From positions 4,588,001 to 4,652,000 of the forward strand of contig NZ_CP008884.1 in NCBI RefSeq assembly GCF_000725385.1: a DNA stretch of 64,000 nucleotides. Reading direction: 5' to 3'. Below the pieces are notes generated by a model, which had not been told where the DNA came from, did not search any database, and was given only the letters and a program-made list of their open reading frames with translations. Of the stretch, positions 52,564 to 61,555 are shown in pieces (position 1 is the first letter of the stretch; each line of letters begins with the position of its first letter). A program made the translations under genes and the position numbers. The stretch comes from Dyella japonica A8. GTDB lineage: Bacteria > Pseudomonadota > Gammaproteobacteria > Xanthomonadales > Rhodanobacteraceae.

Positions 52564-53379
52564 TCAACCGTTGGCGAGCGTGATGTTCAATACCTCCGCG
52601 AGGCGGCGTCCCGCCTCGCGCAGGCGCAGTTCGGCCACTGGCAGCTCCTTGTCCACATAGGCCTGGTCGATCTTGTGGCCATCCGGGTAGATGTCGCGCG
52701 AGATCGCGCACGACTCTTCGGCCCACTGGGCGTAGGCGTTGTCGAACGGGGGAATCGGCGCGGGTAAGGTCACCGTGCCGCGTGCCTCGAGCTGGTCCGC
52801 ATAGGCCTTGTAGTCCAGCCCGCGGGTCTTGAGCAGGCCCGAATCCCACACACTGTGCAGGTTGGTGCCCTTGTCCTGGAACTGCACCTGATAGGCGTTG
52901 CCACCCTTGTCGTCGCGGGAGCCGCCGTGCAGCGGCTGGTGTTCGTCGCCGATGAAATGGACGACGAACTTCAGCGCTTCGAGTCGCGCTGCATCGGGCT
53001 GGCTCTTGTCGCCCAGGACTTTCACGTAATGGTCGATGCCTTCGACCACGCACTGTCCATCCTTGCAGTCGCGCGGCGGCACGTAGTTGCAGTCGCCGGA
53101 GGTGAAGTCGACATAGTGCAAGGCGCGCGTCTGCTTCCACAGCGCATCCTTGGCCGGATCGTTGCGGATCTCGTCCGGCCAGCTGGCGATGTCGGCCAGC
53201 GCCTTGGTGTGTTCCGGCGCCAGCAGGCGCTCCACCTGCGCTTCCGCCGCCGGGCTCAGGTGGCGCTGCGCCAGGTCCGCGACGATGCTGTGGCCAAGCG
53301 GGCCCCAGGCATGGGCGGCGGGTGCCAGGACAACACTGAGGACAGCGGCGGCAACGGCGGTTCGGCGCAGGAATGACAT
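52564..53379 (-). CDS. S1/P1-type nuclease
   Basis: Secreted zinc phosphodiesterase acting on single-stranded nucleic acid. The start at 53379 gives 271 residues with a signal peptide 1-24 (MSFLRRTAVAAAVLSVVLAP, cleavage AHA before W25). The mature N-terminal Trp and H30 (WGPLGH) are the first zinc ligands; further ligands are in ASWPDEIRND, LHYVDF, GIDHYV, FVVHFIGDEHQPLH and NLHSVWDSGLL. Short for fungal enzymes but normal for bacteria. Tail-to-tail with the peptidase gene, 24 bases apart. Confidence 0.93.
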   Translation of the reverse strand: MSFLRRTAVAAAVLSVVLAPAAHAWGPLGHSIVADLAQRHLSPAAEAQVERLLAPEHTKALADIASWPDEIRNDPAKDALWKQTRALHYVDFTSGDCNYVPPRDCKDGQCVVEGIDHYVKVLGDKSQPDAARLEALKFVVHFIGDEHQPLHGGSRDDKGGNAYQVQFQDKGTNLHSVWDSGLLKTRGLDYKAYADQLEARGTVTLPAPIPPFDNAYAQWAEESCAISRDIYPDGHKIDQAYVDKELPVAELRLREAGRRLAEVLNITLANG

Positions 53380-53452
53380 GGGGCGGTGGTTCTTGTCCGG
53401 GAAAGCGGACCAGTCTGCCACAGCCCCATGACAGGTTCTCGCAAGCGTGGGA

Positions 53453-53923
53453 TCAACCCTCGCCGGGTACAGGCAAGGCCGTGCCTTCCCCGTCGTGCAC
53501 GCTCACATCCACCTTGATGCCCTGGCGCACGCTCTGCGTGACGATGCAGAAGTCCTCGAACTGGGCGAGCACGCGGTCGAGATGTTCCAGCGTTTCGGCC
53601 TTGTCGGCCAGCTGCAGGTCCACGCCGATATGGGTGATGCGCAGCCGGCCATGCTCGTTGCGGGTCAGCGTGAGCTTCGCCTTCGCGCCCATCGTGCCGG
53701 GCGCGTTCTTGTACTTGCGCAGGGCAAACAGCAGGCTGGCAGCGAGGCAGTTGGCCACGGCCGTGGCCATCATCCGCGAGGGATTGGGCCCCGCGTTGTG
53801 GCCCAGCGGCAAGGTTTCGTCCGTGATGAGGTCGGGAATCGGGGTGTCGTCGAAGCGTACGCGGAACTCGTAGTCCGCCACCTGCTCAAGGGTGATCCCG
53901 AAGCTCTGTTCTGTCTCGCTCAT
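53453..53923 (-). CDS. OsmC-family protein
   Basis: A 156-residue OsmC/Ohr-fold protein. The redox cysteines lie in VANCLAASLLFALRK and EDFCIVTQSVRQGI, matching the two positions of the family; HNAGPNPSRMMATA precedes the first. Ohr and OsmC reduce organic hydroperoxides, but this subgroup (with ALRKYKN) is less defined, so peroxidase activity is only likely. AGGAG stands before the ATG. It is divergent from gap with a 188-base gap. Confidence 0.85.
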   Translation of the reverse strand: MSETEQSFGITLEQVADYEFRVRFDDTPIPDLITDETLPLGHNAGPNPSRMMATAVANCLAASLLFALRKYKNAPGTMGAKAKLTLTRNEHGRLRITHIGVDLQLADKAETLEHLDRVLAQFEDFCIVTQSVRQGIKVDVSVHDGEGTALPVPGEG

Positions 53924-54111
53924 GCCAATCTCCTGGTGGGCCGGGGCGCCCGAAAGAAAAGTCGATTCAAACGCTTCCGGCGCCCGCTGAACAGCCCTAT
54001 CCGGGTGATTAACAACCGGATGGGAGCCAAGGGCCGGTTCAGGCTAAAATGACGGTTTTACGGCGGTCCCACAGCCGCTATTTTCGTCATCTCACCGGAG
54101 GACGCTGTCCC

Positions 54112-55125
54112 ATGGCAATTAAGGTCGCCATCAACGGTTACGGTCGCATTGGCCGCAACATTCTGCGCGCGCTGTACGAAGCCGGTCGCACCAACGAGAT
54201 CCAGATCGTTGCGATCAATGACCTCGGCAATGCCGAGACCAATGCGCACCTGACTCAGTACGACACCGCGCACGGCAAGTTCCCGGGCACCGTGTCCGTG
54301 GACGGCGGCGATCTGATCGTCAACGGCGACCGCATCAAGGTCTGCGCCGAGCGCGATCCGTCGAAGCTGCCGTGGGGCGCCCTGGGCGTCGACGTGGTGC
54401 TGGAATGCACCGGCCTGTTCACCTCCAAGGCCAAGGCCAGCGCGCACATCGCCGCCGGCGCCAAGAAGGTGATCATCTCCGCCCCGGGCGACAAGGACGT
54501 GGACGGCACCTTCGTCATCGGCGTCAACGACGACAAGCTCACCTCCAAGCTGGAAGTGATCTCCAACGCCTCCTGCACCACCAACTGCCTCGCTCCGCTG
54601 GCCAAGGTGCTGCACGAGAAGATCGGCATCCAGCGCGGCCTGATGACGACCATCCACGCCTACACCAACGACCAGGTGCTGACGGACGTCTACCACTCCG
54701 ACCTGCGTCGCGCCCGCTCGGCCACGCACTCGCAGATCCCGACCAAGACCGGCGCCGCCGCCGCGGTGGGCCTGGTGCTGCCGGAACTCAACGGCAAGCT
54801 GGACGGTTTCGCCATGCGCGTGCCGACCATCAACGTGTCGGTCGTGGACCTTGTGTTCGACGCCGCACGTCCGACCACCAAGGAAGAGATCGACCAGATC
54901 ATCAGCGAAGCCGCCAACGGCCCGCTGAAGGGCATCCTGGCCGTCAACACCCAGCCGCTGGTGTCGATCGACTTCAACCACAACCCGGCCTCGTCCACCT
55001 ATGACGCCACGCAGACGCGCGTCATGGAAGGCACGCTGGTGAAGGTGCTGTCGTGGTACGACAACGAGTGGGGCTTCTCCAACCGCATGCTCGACATGAC
55101 TGTCGCGATGATGGCGGCCAAGTAA
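54112..55125 (+). CDS. gap: Glyceraldehyde-3-phosphate dehydrogenase
   Basis: Glycolytic NAD-dependent dehydrogenase, 337 residues. The ATG at 54112 is preceded by CCGGAGGA; an upstream in-frame start adds 21 residues without family character. Seen: [19 protein letters not shown], catalytic cysteine in [16 protein letters not shown], the histidine in [31 protein letters not shown], and [13 protein letters not shown] near the end. A TAAAAT at 54045-54050 may be its -10 box. It is followed by a strong terminator. Confidence 0.97.
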   Translation: MAIKVAINGYGRIGRNILRALYEAGRTNEIQIVAINDLGNAETNAHLTQYDTAHGKFPGTVSVDGGDLIVNGDRIKVCAERDPSKLPWGALGVDVVLECTGLFTSKAKASAHIAAGAKKVIISAPGDKDVDGTFVIGVNDDKLTSKLEVISNASCTTNCLAPLAKVLHEKIGIQRGLMTTIHAYTNDQVLTDVYHSDLRRARSATHSQIPTKTGAAAAVGLVLPELNGKLDGFAMRVPTINVSVVDLVFDAARPTTKEEIDQIISEAANGPLKGILAVNTQPLVSIDFNHNPASSTYDATQTRVMEGTLVKVLSWYDNEWGFSNRMLDMTVAMMAAK

Positions 55126-55149
55126 GCCACTCGCTACTGATGTAACGAC

Positions 55150-55174
55150 AAAAGCCGGGCACTGCCCGGCTTTT
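55150..55174 (+). terminator. Terminator of gap
   Basis: AAAAGCCGGGC, loop ACT, GCCCGGCTTTT, then GTTTTT: a classical intrinsic terminator 25 bases past the gap stop. Confidence 0.95.
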
Positions 55175-55234
55175 GTTTTTCCGCCCCCCCCCTGCGCGGC
55201 ACACGGTCGCATCGGCGCATGTGGAGTCGCCGAT

Positions 55235-55248
55235 CTGATCCAGGTCAG
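55235..55248 (+). promoter_or_regulatory. FNR/ANR-type box upstream of azurin
   Basis: CTGATCCAGGTCAG: eight of ten half-site bases match TTGAT-N4-ATCAA-type sites, and the core resembles ANR sites of Pseudomonas. The centre is 69 bases before the azurin ATG, so a class II start would fall near 55283. Confidence 0.6.
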
Positions 55249-55309
55249 CGCGCCAGCGGGGGCACGGCGCAATCGTTCGGGCTTTCCCACCCCGCTCCGG
55301 AGATACCCG

Positions 55310-55759
55310 ATGATCCGCCAAGTCCTGGCCCTCGCCCTGCTCGGCCTGTCCGCCACGCCCCTGTGGGCCGCCGATTGCGCCGCCACCATCGATGGCAACG
55401 ACGCCATGCAGTACGACCAGAAAAGCATCACCGTGCCCAAGACCTGCAAGCAGTTCACGGTGACGCTGAAGCACACGGGCAAGCTGCCCAAGGCCTCCAT
55501 GGGCCACAACTGGGTGCTGGGCACGGCGGCCGACGAGCCGGCCATCATCGCGGACGGCATGAAAGCCGGCGCGGACCAGAACTACATCAAGCCCAATGAC
55601 ACGCGCGTCATCGCCCACACCAAGCTCATCGGCGGCGGCGAGTCCGACAGCGTCACCTTCCCGGTGACCAAGCTCAAGGCAGGCGAAACCTATGCCTATT
55701 TCTGCACCTTCCCGGGCCATGCCGCGCTGATGAAGGGCACGCTGACGCTGGCACCCTGA
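55310..55759 (+). CDS. azu: Azurin
   Basis: Periplasmic blue-copper electron carrier, a common donor to copper nitrite reductase. The product has 149 residues with a 20-residue signal peptide (cleaved before [10 protein letters not shown]). Type 1 copper ligands are H66 (MGHNWVL), C132 (YFCTFPGH), H137 and M141 (ALMKG), at exactly the mature-azurin spacing (46, 112, 117, 121). The structural disulfide cysteines are also present (C23, C46). GGAGAT precedes the ATG. An FNR-like box lies upstream. It is convergent with tpx. Confidence 0.97.
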   Translation: MIRQVLALALLGLSATPLWAADCAATIDGNDAMQYDQKSITVPKTCKQFTVTLKHTGKLPKASMGHNWVLGTAADEPAIIADGMKAGADQNYIKPNDTRVIAHTKLIGGGESDSVTFPVTKLKAGETYAYFCTFPGHAALMKGTLTLAP

Positions 55760-55781
55760 ACGCTCACTCCCGCGATGCATG

Positions 55782-55812
55782 AAAAAAGGCCGGGAAGATC
55801 CCGGCCTTTTTC
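55782..55812. terminator. Bidirectional terminator between azurin and tpx
   Basis: GAAAAAAGGCCGGGA, loop AGA, TCCCGGCCTTTTTC: a GC stem with A and T runs on its two sides, between convergent genes. Confidence 0.92.
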
Positions 55813-55829
55813 ACGCAGATTCGCCAGGC

Positions 55830-56330
55830 TCAGCCCAGCGCAGCCAGCGCCGCGTCGTAGTTCGGCTCGTGGGCGATCTCACCCACCATCTCGCTATGCA
55901 CGACCTTGTTCTGGGCATCCAGCACCACCACCGCACGCGCGGCCAGGCCCGACAGCGGGCCCGAGGCGATCGCCACGCCATAGTTCTTCAGGAAATCGTG
56001 GCCGCGCAGCGTGGAAAGCGTGACGACGTTGCTCAGCCCCTCGGCGCCGCAGAAGCGCGCCTGCGCGAACGGCAGGTCGGCGGAAATGCACAGCACCACG
56101 GCGTTGTCGAGCTGACTCGCCTTCTCGTTGAAGCGGCGCACCGAGGTGGCGCAGGTCGGCGTATCGATGCTTGGGAAAATATTCAGCACCTTGCGCTTGC
56201 CATCGAAGCTGGCGAGCGTGACGTCGGCCAGGTCCTTGCCGACCAGCGCGAACGCGGGGGCCGCTTCGCCCTTGGCAGGGAAATGGCCGTCGACCTGGAC
56301 CGGATTGCCTTTCAGCGTGACTTGGGACAT
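55830..56330 (-). CDS. tpx: Thiol peroxidase (Tpx)
   Basis: Atypical 2-Cys peroxiredoxin of 166 residues. The peroxidatic cysteine is in [20 protein letters not shown] and the resolving one in [12 protein letters not shown], both at the usual spacing. [20 protein letters not shown] is the family N-terminus. GAGGTG stands before the ATG. It sits between azurin and the nitrite genes and may protect against peroxide during nitrite respiration (inference). No FNR-like box was found upstream. Confidence 0.96.
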   Translation of the reverse strand: MSQVTLKGNPVQVDGHFPAKGEAAPAFALVGKDLADVTLASFDGKRKVLNIFPSIDTPTCATSVRRFNEKASQLDNAVVLCISADLPFAQARFCGAEGLSNVVTLSTLRGHDFLKNYGVAIASGPLSGLAARAVVVLDAQNKVVHSEMVGEIAHEPNYDAALAALG

Positions 56331-56411
56331 GGGACACCTCGTTGGATGGGGTCCTTAAGTAGACCATGAGAGGCCCTGCCAACACGATGGCCGTCGCGTC
56401 CGCGCCATGAC

Positions 56412-57641
56412 TTATAGCGATTGCTTGCCGATCCACTCCAATTGCAGCCAGAGCTTGGTGTCGTCGTGGCCGAACCGGTCGGCGCGATAATCCGCCGCCT
56501 TCAGCAAGGCCTGCAGGCCCGGCATCACGGTGTAGCTCAGCGAGGCATCCCATTCGCTGCCATAGCGTGCGTTCCCTCGGTCCGCGTGGAACTCGTGATA
56601 GGCCACCGTCCAGGCGAACCTGCGCCCCGCGCCGGTACGCCCCAACGGACCGTTGAGGGTCAGGTAGTAGTCCTGCAGGCCGCCCGCTGGCGTTACCGCG
56701 AACTGATCATCCCAGCCATTGAATGCGTGCAGGCTGGCCAGCGGGGTTTGCAGCGCCGTGCGGCCATCGCCGCCAAGAAACTCCCACCCCAGCTTGCCGG
56801 TGACGCCCCACTGCGTCCATGAGGGCTCCACCAGCCAGTAATCGTGGGCAAACGACAGGGGATTGTTGGCATAGCCGACCTGGTGCGCGCCTTCCACGCT
56901 CCAGCCGAAGCCGCCATCGGCGGGTGTCTTGCCGGTCCACCGGACACCGTACGTCGCCGTGGAAGCCGTAGCGACGTCCTTGTCCTTGTGCAGGTAGCCA
57001 TAGCCCGTCACCTGCTGCCGCCCCTGGCTCCAGGCCGCGTGCAGAAGATGCGTGTTCAAGTCGCGATGACGCGCCAGCGGATTGAGTGCCTCCGGACCGG
57101 CTACGCGGTTCACCCGTTCGAGCCAGTCGTATTGCAACCACCATGCTGCCGAAGGCTTCCAGCTCAAGGCCACGGCGTCGAAGGTTTGCTCGAACTGGCG
57201 CCAGGCGACGTTGCCAACCCAGCGCTGGTTGTCCAACACCACTTCCTGCCGCCCGACCTTGGCGCCGAGCGTCCCGCCCTGCCAAGCCAGCCAGGCCTGA
57301 TTGAGTTCGGCACCACTGGGGTCGGTGATGGATGGATACCTCACCTGCCCGTTGGCTCCGCTGTTGTAGTGATCCTCCGCGCTGGCCGTGCCGGCTCCCT
57401 CGATGCCATAGCTCCAGCCATGACCCACCTGGCTGCGTATGCCGAGGCGCAGCCGCAAGGTGTCGGCATAGGCATGCGGTGCATAGGCCGCGGCATCCAC
57501 CTGCTCATGACGCAGTCGCGCGTTCCATTCCAGTTGCACCCCGCTATCCGGCGGATCGCCCGACTGGGCAAACGCGGCGGCGGACATCCCCAGCCACGCA
57601 CTCATGGCGAAGCAGCGTTGGAAAAACCCGATGCACTTCAT
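56412..57641 (-). CDS. Alginate-export-family outer-membrane barrel protein
   Basis: A 409-residue outer-membrane protein. The ATG at 57641 follows ACAGGAG; longer frames are noise. Signal peptide about 1-25 (KCIGFFQRCFAMSAWLGMSA, cleaved after AFA). The mature sequence has about 16-18 amphipathic strands with features of the AlgE/alginate_exp group: RLRLGIRSQVGHGWSYGIEG, LNQAWLAWQG, KVGRQEVVLDNQRWVGNVAWRQ (core VGRQEVVLDNQRWVG), and GQYD-like DYYLTLNGPLG. This family includes AlgE and uncharacterised porins. A near-perfect FNR box lies 68-81 bases upstream, so it appears to belong with the nitrite module. Substrate unknown. Confidence 0.8.
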   Translation of the reverse strand: MKCIGFFQRCFAMSAWLGMSAAAFAQSGDPPDSGVQLEWNARLRHEQVDAAAYAPHAYADTLRLRLGIRSQVGHGWSYGIEGAGTASAEDHYNSGANGQVRYPSITDPSGAELNQAWLAWQGGTLGAKVGRQEVVLDNQRWVGNVAWRQFEQTFDAVALSWKPSAAWWLQYDWLERVNRVAGPEALNPLARHRDLNTHLLHAAWSQGRQQVTGYGYLHKDKDVATASTATYGVRWTGKTPADGGFGWSVEGAHQVGYANNPLSFAHDYWLVEPSWTQWGVTGKLGWEFLGGDGRTALQTPLASLHAFNGWDDQFAVTPAGGLQDYYLTLNGPLGRTGAGRRFAWTVAYHEFHADRGNARYGSEWDASLSYTVMPGLQALLKAADYRADRFGHDDTKLWLQLEWIGKQSL

Positions 57642-57708
57642 GGACGACTCCTGTCGAATGGCTGCGATACCCCTGGTCGCAGTCTCGGCAGATGTCGCCC
57701 GTGCCATC

Positions 57709-57722
57709 CTGATCACCATCAA
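57709..57722 (-). promoter_or_regulatory. FNR-type box upstream of the outer-membrane protein gene
   Basis: Read on the minus strand TTGATGGTGATCAG: nine of ten half-site bases of TTGAT-N4-ATCAA. The centre is 41.5 bases from a start near 57674, with GAGACT as a weak -10 box. Confidence 0.7.
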
Positions 57723-57819
57723 TCGCGCGGGGGTGCGCGCGTTCCTTGTGACAATCTGTCCCCCCCAAAAGCACGAAGACGCCACGTCGAGCGGCCTCGT
57801 GGCGCAGGCATGCGCCCGG

Positions 57820-58395
57820 CTACGGAACGCCAAGCGCCCGGTTCACGGCCGCGACAAAGCCGGGGTCCACGCGGCCGATCTCGCTGGTCCGGGCCACCAC
57901 GCGCCCCTCCGCATCCAGCAGCACCAGTTCGCTGGAATGATTGAAATCTCCATCCGGCAACTGGCGATACTGCAGGCCAAGCAGTGCCGCGATCTGCCGG
58001 GTGTCGGTGTCACGGCTGGCCCGTGCGAACGTCCACGGCGGCGTCGGCAGCTTGCGGCGCGCAGCATAGTCATGCAGCACGCCTGGCGTATCCCTGGCCG
58101 GGTCGAAACTCACCAGCAGCAGATCGAGCCTGGGCCGCTCCTTCGCATCCACGGCCTGCGCCGTGAGCTTCATGGTGTCGACGATCATCGGGCAGACCAT
58201 CGTGCATGAGGTATAGAACATCGAGACGATCTGCACGTGCCCGCGTCGGTCCGCCCATCGCCAGTCATGCCCATCCTGATCGACCAGCCCGGCCTGGAAC
58301 TGGTAGACCGAGTCGCCCGGAAGCGCCGTGCCGCCCCAGGCGATTCCCGTCACAAGGAACAGGAGGAGCAAGAAAAGCAGCCGTTTCATGATCAT
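57820..58395 (-). CDS. SCO1/SenC-family copper chaperone
   Basis: A 191-residue membrane-anchored or exported thioredoxin-fold protein: hydrophobic N-terminus MKRLLFLLLLFLVTGIAW, copper ligands C64 and C68 in YTSCTMVCPMIVD, and H153 in DFNHSSELVLL. The three conserved Sco residues are thus intact. Sco proteins usually deliver copper to cytochrome oxidase CuA. Here the gene follows nirV and nirK with 3-base spacing, so it more likely serves the copper sites of NirK (inference). Two possible starts (MIMKR or MKR). First or last gene of a nirK-nirV-sco unit. Confidence 0.92.
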   Translation of the reverse strand: MIMKRLLFLLLLFLVTGIAWGGTALPGDSVYQFQAGLVDQDGHDWRWADRRGHVQIVSMFYTSCTMVCPMIVDTMKLTAQAVDAKERPRLDLLLVSFDPARDTPGVLHDYAARRKLPTPPWTFARASRDTDTRQIAALLGLQYRQLPDGDFNHSSELVLLDAEGRVVARTSEIGRVDPGFVAAVNRALGVP

Positions 58396-58398
58396 TCC

Positions 58399-59157
58399 TC
58401 AACGTGGGCGGACACAACGGAAACCCATGTTCCGCGTGGTATCCGACGCCTTCAGTGCGGACAGCATCGCCACCCGCATCAGCGTCGCGTAGTTTTCCTT
58501 CTGCTGCATGGTGAGTGCGCCGGCGCCACAGAACTTCATCGTGTCCGCGCTGTTCTGGTCACGGCTGTCCGCGCTCACCAGCAGGGCATTGAAGTCGTCC
58601 ACCCATTCCCATACAAGCCCATGCAGGTCACGCACGCCGTAGACGTTCGCTTCGCCGCCGACGCTTGCCAGCGATACCGTGGATGGGCGTCCATACCAGG
58701 CGAGCACGCGTTCGCGCCACGCCGGATCGGCGCGGGCATCCGCACGATGGGCATCGGCGGCTGCGGCGTATTCCCATTCGTACCAGGTGGGCAGGCGGGC
58801 CTGTTCACTCTCGCAGTAGGCACGGGCGGCGAACCAGCTCACCTGTGTTACGGGTTGACCGGGCCCCGCCTTCGGGCCCAAGGTCGACGCACCCTCCCAG
58901 TGCGAGAGATAAGCACCGTCCGCCAGCACCGTGGGAGCGCTGCCCTTGCGCCACTCCGGATGCACCTGCACGAAGGCCAGGTACTCGGCATTCGTCACCG
59001 GCTCCACCCGCATGGCGAATGGCGCAATGCTTGCCGGTGCGCTTTGGCCGTCCGCCGGCAGGACGCTGTTGAACACCGCCCCGGGCAGCGGCACATAGTC
59101 CGCTGCCACTGCGCCGAGGCAGCAAAGCATGCCGGCAAGGAGAGCCGCACCGCGCAT
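58399..59157 (-). CDS. nirV: NirV-like formylglycine-generating-enzyme-fold protein
   Basis: A 252-residue exported protein of the FGE-sulfatase (SUMF1) fold: signal peptide MRGAALLAGMLCCLGAVAA, then FAMRVEPVTNAEYLAFVQVHP, QPVTQVSWFAARAYCESEQ, LPTWYEWEYAAAADAH, GLVWEWVDDFN and RNMGFRCVRPR. The start at 59157, with GAGG before it, avoids overlap with nirK; an ATG at 59184 is possible. NirV genes lie next to nirK in Rhodobacter sphaeroides and other denitrifiers; its biochemical role is unclear. No sulfatase gene is nearby, so classical formylglycine formation is unlikely. Confidence 0.88.
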   Translation of the reverse strand: MRGAALLAGMLCCLGAVAADYVPLPGAVFNSVLPADGQSAPASIAPFAMRVEPVTNAEYLAFVQVHPEWRKGSAPTVLADGAYLSHWEGASTLGPKAGPGQPVTQVSWFAARAYCESEQARLPTWYEWEYAAAADAHRADARADPAWRERVLAWYGRPSTVSLASVGGEANVYGVRDLHGLVWEWVDDFNALLVSADSRDQNSADTMKFCGAGALTMQQKENYATLMRVAMLSALKASDTTRNMGFRCVRPR

Positions 59158-59167
59158 GGCGAAGGCC

Positions 59168-60667
59168 TCAGTGACCGTCCCCACCGCCAGCCGGCTGGGC
59201 GCGCACCTTGCCCACCTCCTCCTTGCTCACCTGCCCGCCAGGGTTGCCCCAGCTGTTGAGCACGTAGGTGAGTATGTTGGCCACCTCGTCATCCGTGAGC
59301 TGCGACATGGGGGGCATCACCGAGTTGTAGTCCTTGCCGTTGACGGTAACTGCACCGGTCAGCCCATGCAGGGGTATGGAAATCAGCTTTTCCTTCGCCA
59401 GCTTGGCCAGATAGTCGGACTTGGCCAGCGGCGGAAAGACGCCGGGCATGCCCTCACCGCTGCCCTGGTGGCAGACCGAGCAGGTGCCGACGAACAACTG
59501 CTGGCCCGCCTTGATCTGGTCTTCCTTGCTCAGGGTGCCGCTTGCATTGGCCTTGGCCGCCACGGTGACGGCATGCAGGTTGTCGCCGGCGCGATCGCCT
59601 AGGTAGACCGAGTCCACTTCCTTGCCGGAATAAATCGCCTTGTTCTCCGGCCCGTCGACCTTGAGCATGCCAAGCGCGCCCTTGTTGAACGCGCGGAAGA
59701 TGGAGTGATCCACCAGCACGTAGGTGCCCGGCACGTCCACGCGGAACTCGGCCATCATCGCGCCACCGGCGGGAATCAGCGTGGTCTGCACGTTTTCCTG
59801 CGCGTGCGTGCCGCCCTCGTAGTACACCTTGTCGAAGATCTCGCCGATGACGTGGAAACTCGACACCAGGTTCGGACCGCCGTTGCCCACGAACAGTCGA
59901 ACCGTTTCGCCGACCTTGGCATTCAGGGCATGGTCGCCGGTCAGCGCGCCCTCGCGTCCGTTGAACAGCACATAGGTCGGACGCTCGGCGATGGCCGCAT
60001 CCATGTCGAACGGCTGGTGGCCTTTCTCGCGGTACTTGCCTGTGGTGTAGAAATCGCCCTGCATCACGTAGTACTCGTGGTCCACCTTCGCCAAGCCCTC
60101 CGGCGGCTCGATCAGGATCAGGCCGTACATGCCGTTGGCCACGTGCATGCCCACCGGCGCCGTGGCGCAGTGATAGACGTAGAGGCCCGCGTTGAGCGCC
60201 TTGAAGGTGAACTGCGATTCATGCCCCGGCGCCGTAAAACTGGATGCCGCGCCGCCACCCGGGCCGGTGACACCGTGCAGGTCGATGTTGTGCGGCATCT
60301 TGTTGTCAGGCGCGTTCTTCAGGTGGAACTCCACCGTGTCGCCCTGCCGCACGCGGATAAAGCTGCCGGGCACGGTGCCGCCGAACGTCCAGTAGGTGTA
60401 GGTCACGCCCTCGGAGATCGGCATGTCCTTCTCCACCACCTCCAGCTCCACGATGACCTTGGCGGGCGTGTTGCGATGGATCGGCGGTGGCACGTTCGGC
60501 GGAATGCCAAGCACGGCGCGGATGGGCTGGCCCTGGGGTGGACCAAAATCCCCGGGCGTGGCGGTGCTCGCGGCCGGTGCCGTGGCAGCACCTTTGGCGC
60601 CAGTGGCCATGAGATGGGCGGGCAGCAGGCTCGCCGACAAAAGCAGGATGGGTATCAGGCGTGACAT
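59168..60667 (-). CDS. nirK: Copper nitrite reductase with C-terminal cytochrome c domain
   Basis: Periplasmic enzyme reducing nitrite to nitric oxide. The product has 499 residues with a signal peptide of about 21. Two cupredoxin domains carry type 1 copper ligands H126, C167, H175, M180, type 2 ligands H131, H166, H321, and the catalytic D129 and H272. After about residue 375 a fused class I cytochrome c follows, with the heme motif CSVCH (396-400) and an axial Met near MPPM (451-454). This three-domain form resembles the Ralstonia pickettii enzyme. AGGGAG precedes the ATG. An FNR-type box is 60 bases upstream, overlapping the end of the fnr gene. Confidence 0.97.
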   Translation of the reverse strand: MSRLIPILLLSASLLPAHLMATGAKGAATAPAASTATPGDFGPPQGQPIRAVLGIPPNVPPPIHRNTPAKVIVELEVVEKDMPISEGVTYTYWTFGGTVPGSFIRVRQGDTVEFHLKNAPDNKMPHNIDLHGVTGPGGGAASSFTAPGHESQFTFKALNAGLYVYHCATAPVGMHVANGMYGLILIEPPEGLAKVDHEYYVMQGDFYTTGKYREKGHQPFDMDAAIAERPTYVLFNGREGALTGDHALNAKVGETVRLFVGNGGPNLVSSFHVIGEIFDKVYYEGGTHAQENVQTTLIPAGGAMMAEFRVDVPGTYVLVDHSIFRAFNKGALGMLKVDGPENKAIYSGKEVDSVYLGDRAGDNLHAVTVAAKANASGTLSKEDQIKAGQQLFVGTCSVCHQGSGEGMPGVFPPLAKSDYLAKLAKEKLISIPLHGLTGAVTVNGKDYNSVMPPMSQLTDDEVANILTYVLNSWGNPGGQVSKEEVGKVRAQPAGGGDGH

Positions 60668-60720
60668 GTAACTCTCCCTGTAGTTGCCACGCCAGCGTAG
60701 GGAACGCTTTTGTTTCGGGT

Positions 60721-60734
60721 TTGACCGAAGTCAG
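60721..60734 (-). promoter_or_regulatory. FNR-type box upstream of nirK
   Basis: TTGACCGAAGTCAG on the plus strand (TGAC-N4-GTCA core). Its centre lies 41.5 bases from a start near 60686; TACGCT (60699-60694, minus) is the matching weak -10. The box overlaps the fnr stop codon at 60731-60733. Confidence 0.65.
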
Positions 60735-61543
60735 TTCCGGTGACGACAGGCGCCCGCTGCGTCAATGCGCCACGATCCGTCGGACATGGCGCCCTTTGCC
60801 AGCGCGTGCAACGCAGCGCGATCGCGCAACGCAACCATGCGGCCATCGATATCGATGGCACCCTGGCTGCGCAGGCGACCCAGTACCCGGCTGACGGTTT
60901 CCGGCGCCAACCGCAGATAGTTGGCGATGTCGCCCCGCGGCATGCTCAGGCGAAATTGCGAACCCGAAAATCCACGGGAGGCGTAACGGTCGCCAAGATC
61001 GAGCAGGAAGGCGGCGACGCGTTCGTCCGCCGACAGGTCCGCCGCCAGTTGCGCCGTGGCGCCCAGCTCCTTGCTGAGCAGGCGGAACAGGTGCTGCTGC
61101 AAGGCCGGCAGGCGCGTGGCCAGCGCACTCATGGCAGGAAAGGAGAACCGGCAGAACTGGGTCGACTCCAGTGCCACCGCATCACAGGGAAAGCGATCCG
61201 GGTAGATGCCGTTGAGGCCGACCACCTCGCCGGGCAGATGAAAGCCGAGCACCTGCTCGCGGCCGTCCGCATCGATCACCAGGGTCTTCACCATGCCCGA
61301 TCGCACGGCATAGATGGCACGAAACGGATCGCCCATGCGAAACGCATAGGCACCTGCCCGCACGGGCCCCACGTGTTCCACCAGACAGTGCAGCTGGGAG
61401 AGCTCGGGCTTGCCATACCCGACGGAAAGACAGGCGTCGGAGAAGGCGCATGCGCTGCAGAAGCGCACGTCGTCGCCGTCATCCGGCAGGCAGGCGGAGG
61501 GCGTGCTTATGGACTGGGACTCAGAGGGACTCGTGGCGTTCAT
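60731..61543 (-). CDS. fnr: FNR-type oxygen-sensing transcriptional regulator
   Basis: CRP/FNR family activator of 270 residues. The four 4Fe-4S ligands of E. coli FNR are all present with a constant offset of nine: C29, C32, C38 (FCSACAFSDAC) and C131 (STQFCRF). The cyclic-nucleotide-like domain includes VLGFHLPGEVVGLNGIYPD. The C-terminal helix-turn-helix is RGDIANYLRLAPETVSRVLGRL, with recognition helix ETVSR (E, S and R as in FNR). It lies 12 bases after hemN on the same strand, so hemN-fnr probably form an operon, and it precedes nirK, whose promoter carries a matching box. Confidence 0.95.
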   Translation of the reverse strand: MNATSPSESQSISTPSACLPDDGDDVRFCSACAFSDACLSVGYGKPELSQLHCLVEHVGPVRAGAYAFRMGDPFRAIYAVRSGMVKTLVIDADGREQVLGFHLPGEVVGLNGIYPDRFPCDAVALESTQFCRFSFPAMSALATRLPALQQHLFRLLSKELGATAQLAADLSADERVAAFLLDLGDRYASRGFSGSQFRLSMPRGDIANYLRLAPETVSRVLGRLRSQGAIDIDGRMVALRDRAALHALAKGAMSDGSWRIDAAGACRHRN

Positions 61544-61555
61544 GCACGGGTGACG

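Noticed and set aside
55184..55192. C9 tract upstream of azurin as a switch
   Set aside because: It lies between the gap terminator and the FNR box, outside coding sequence and away from the predicted promoter spacing; no clear effect can be argued.
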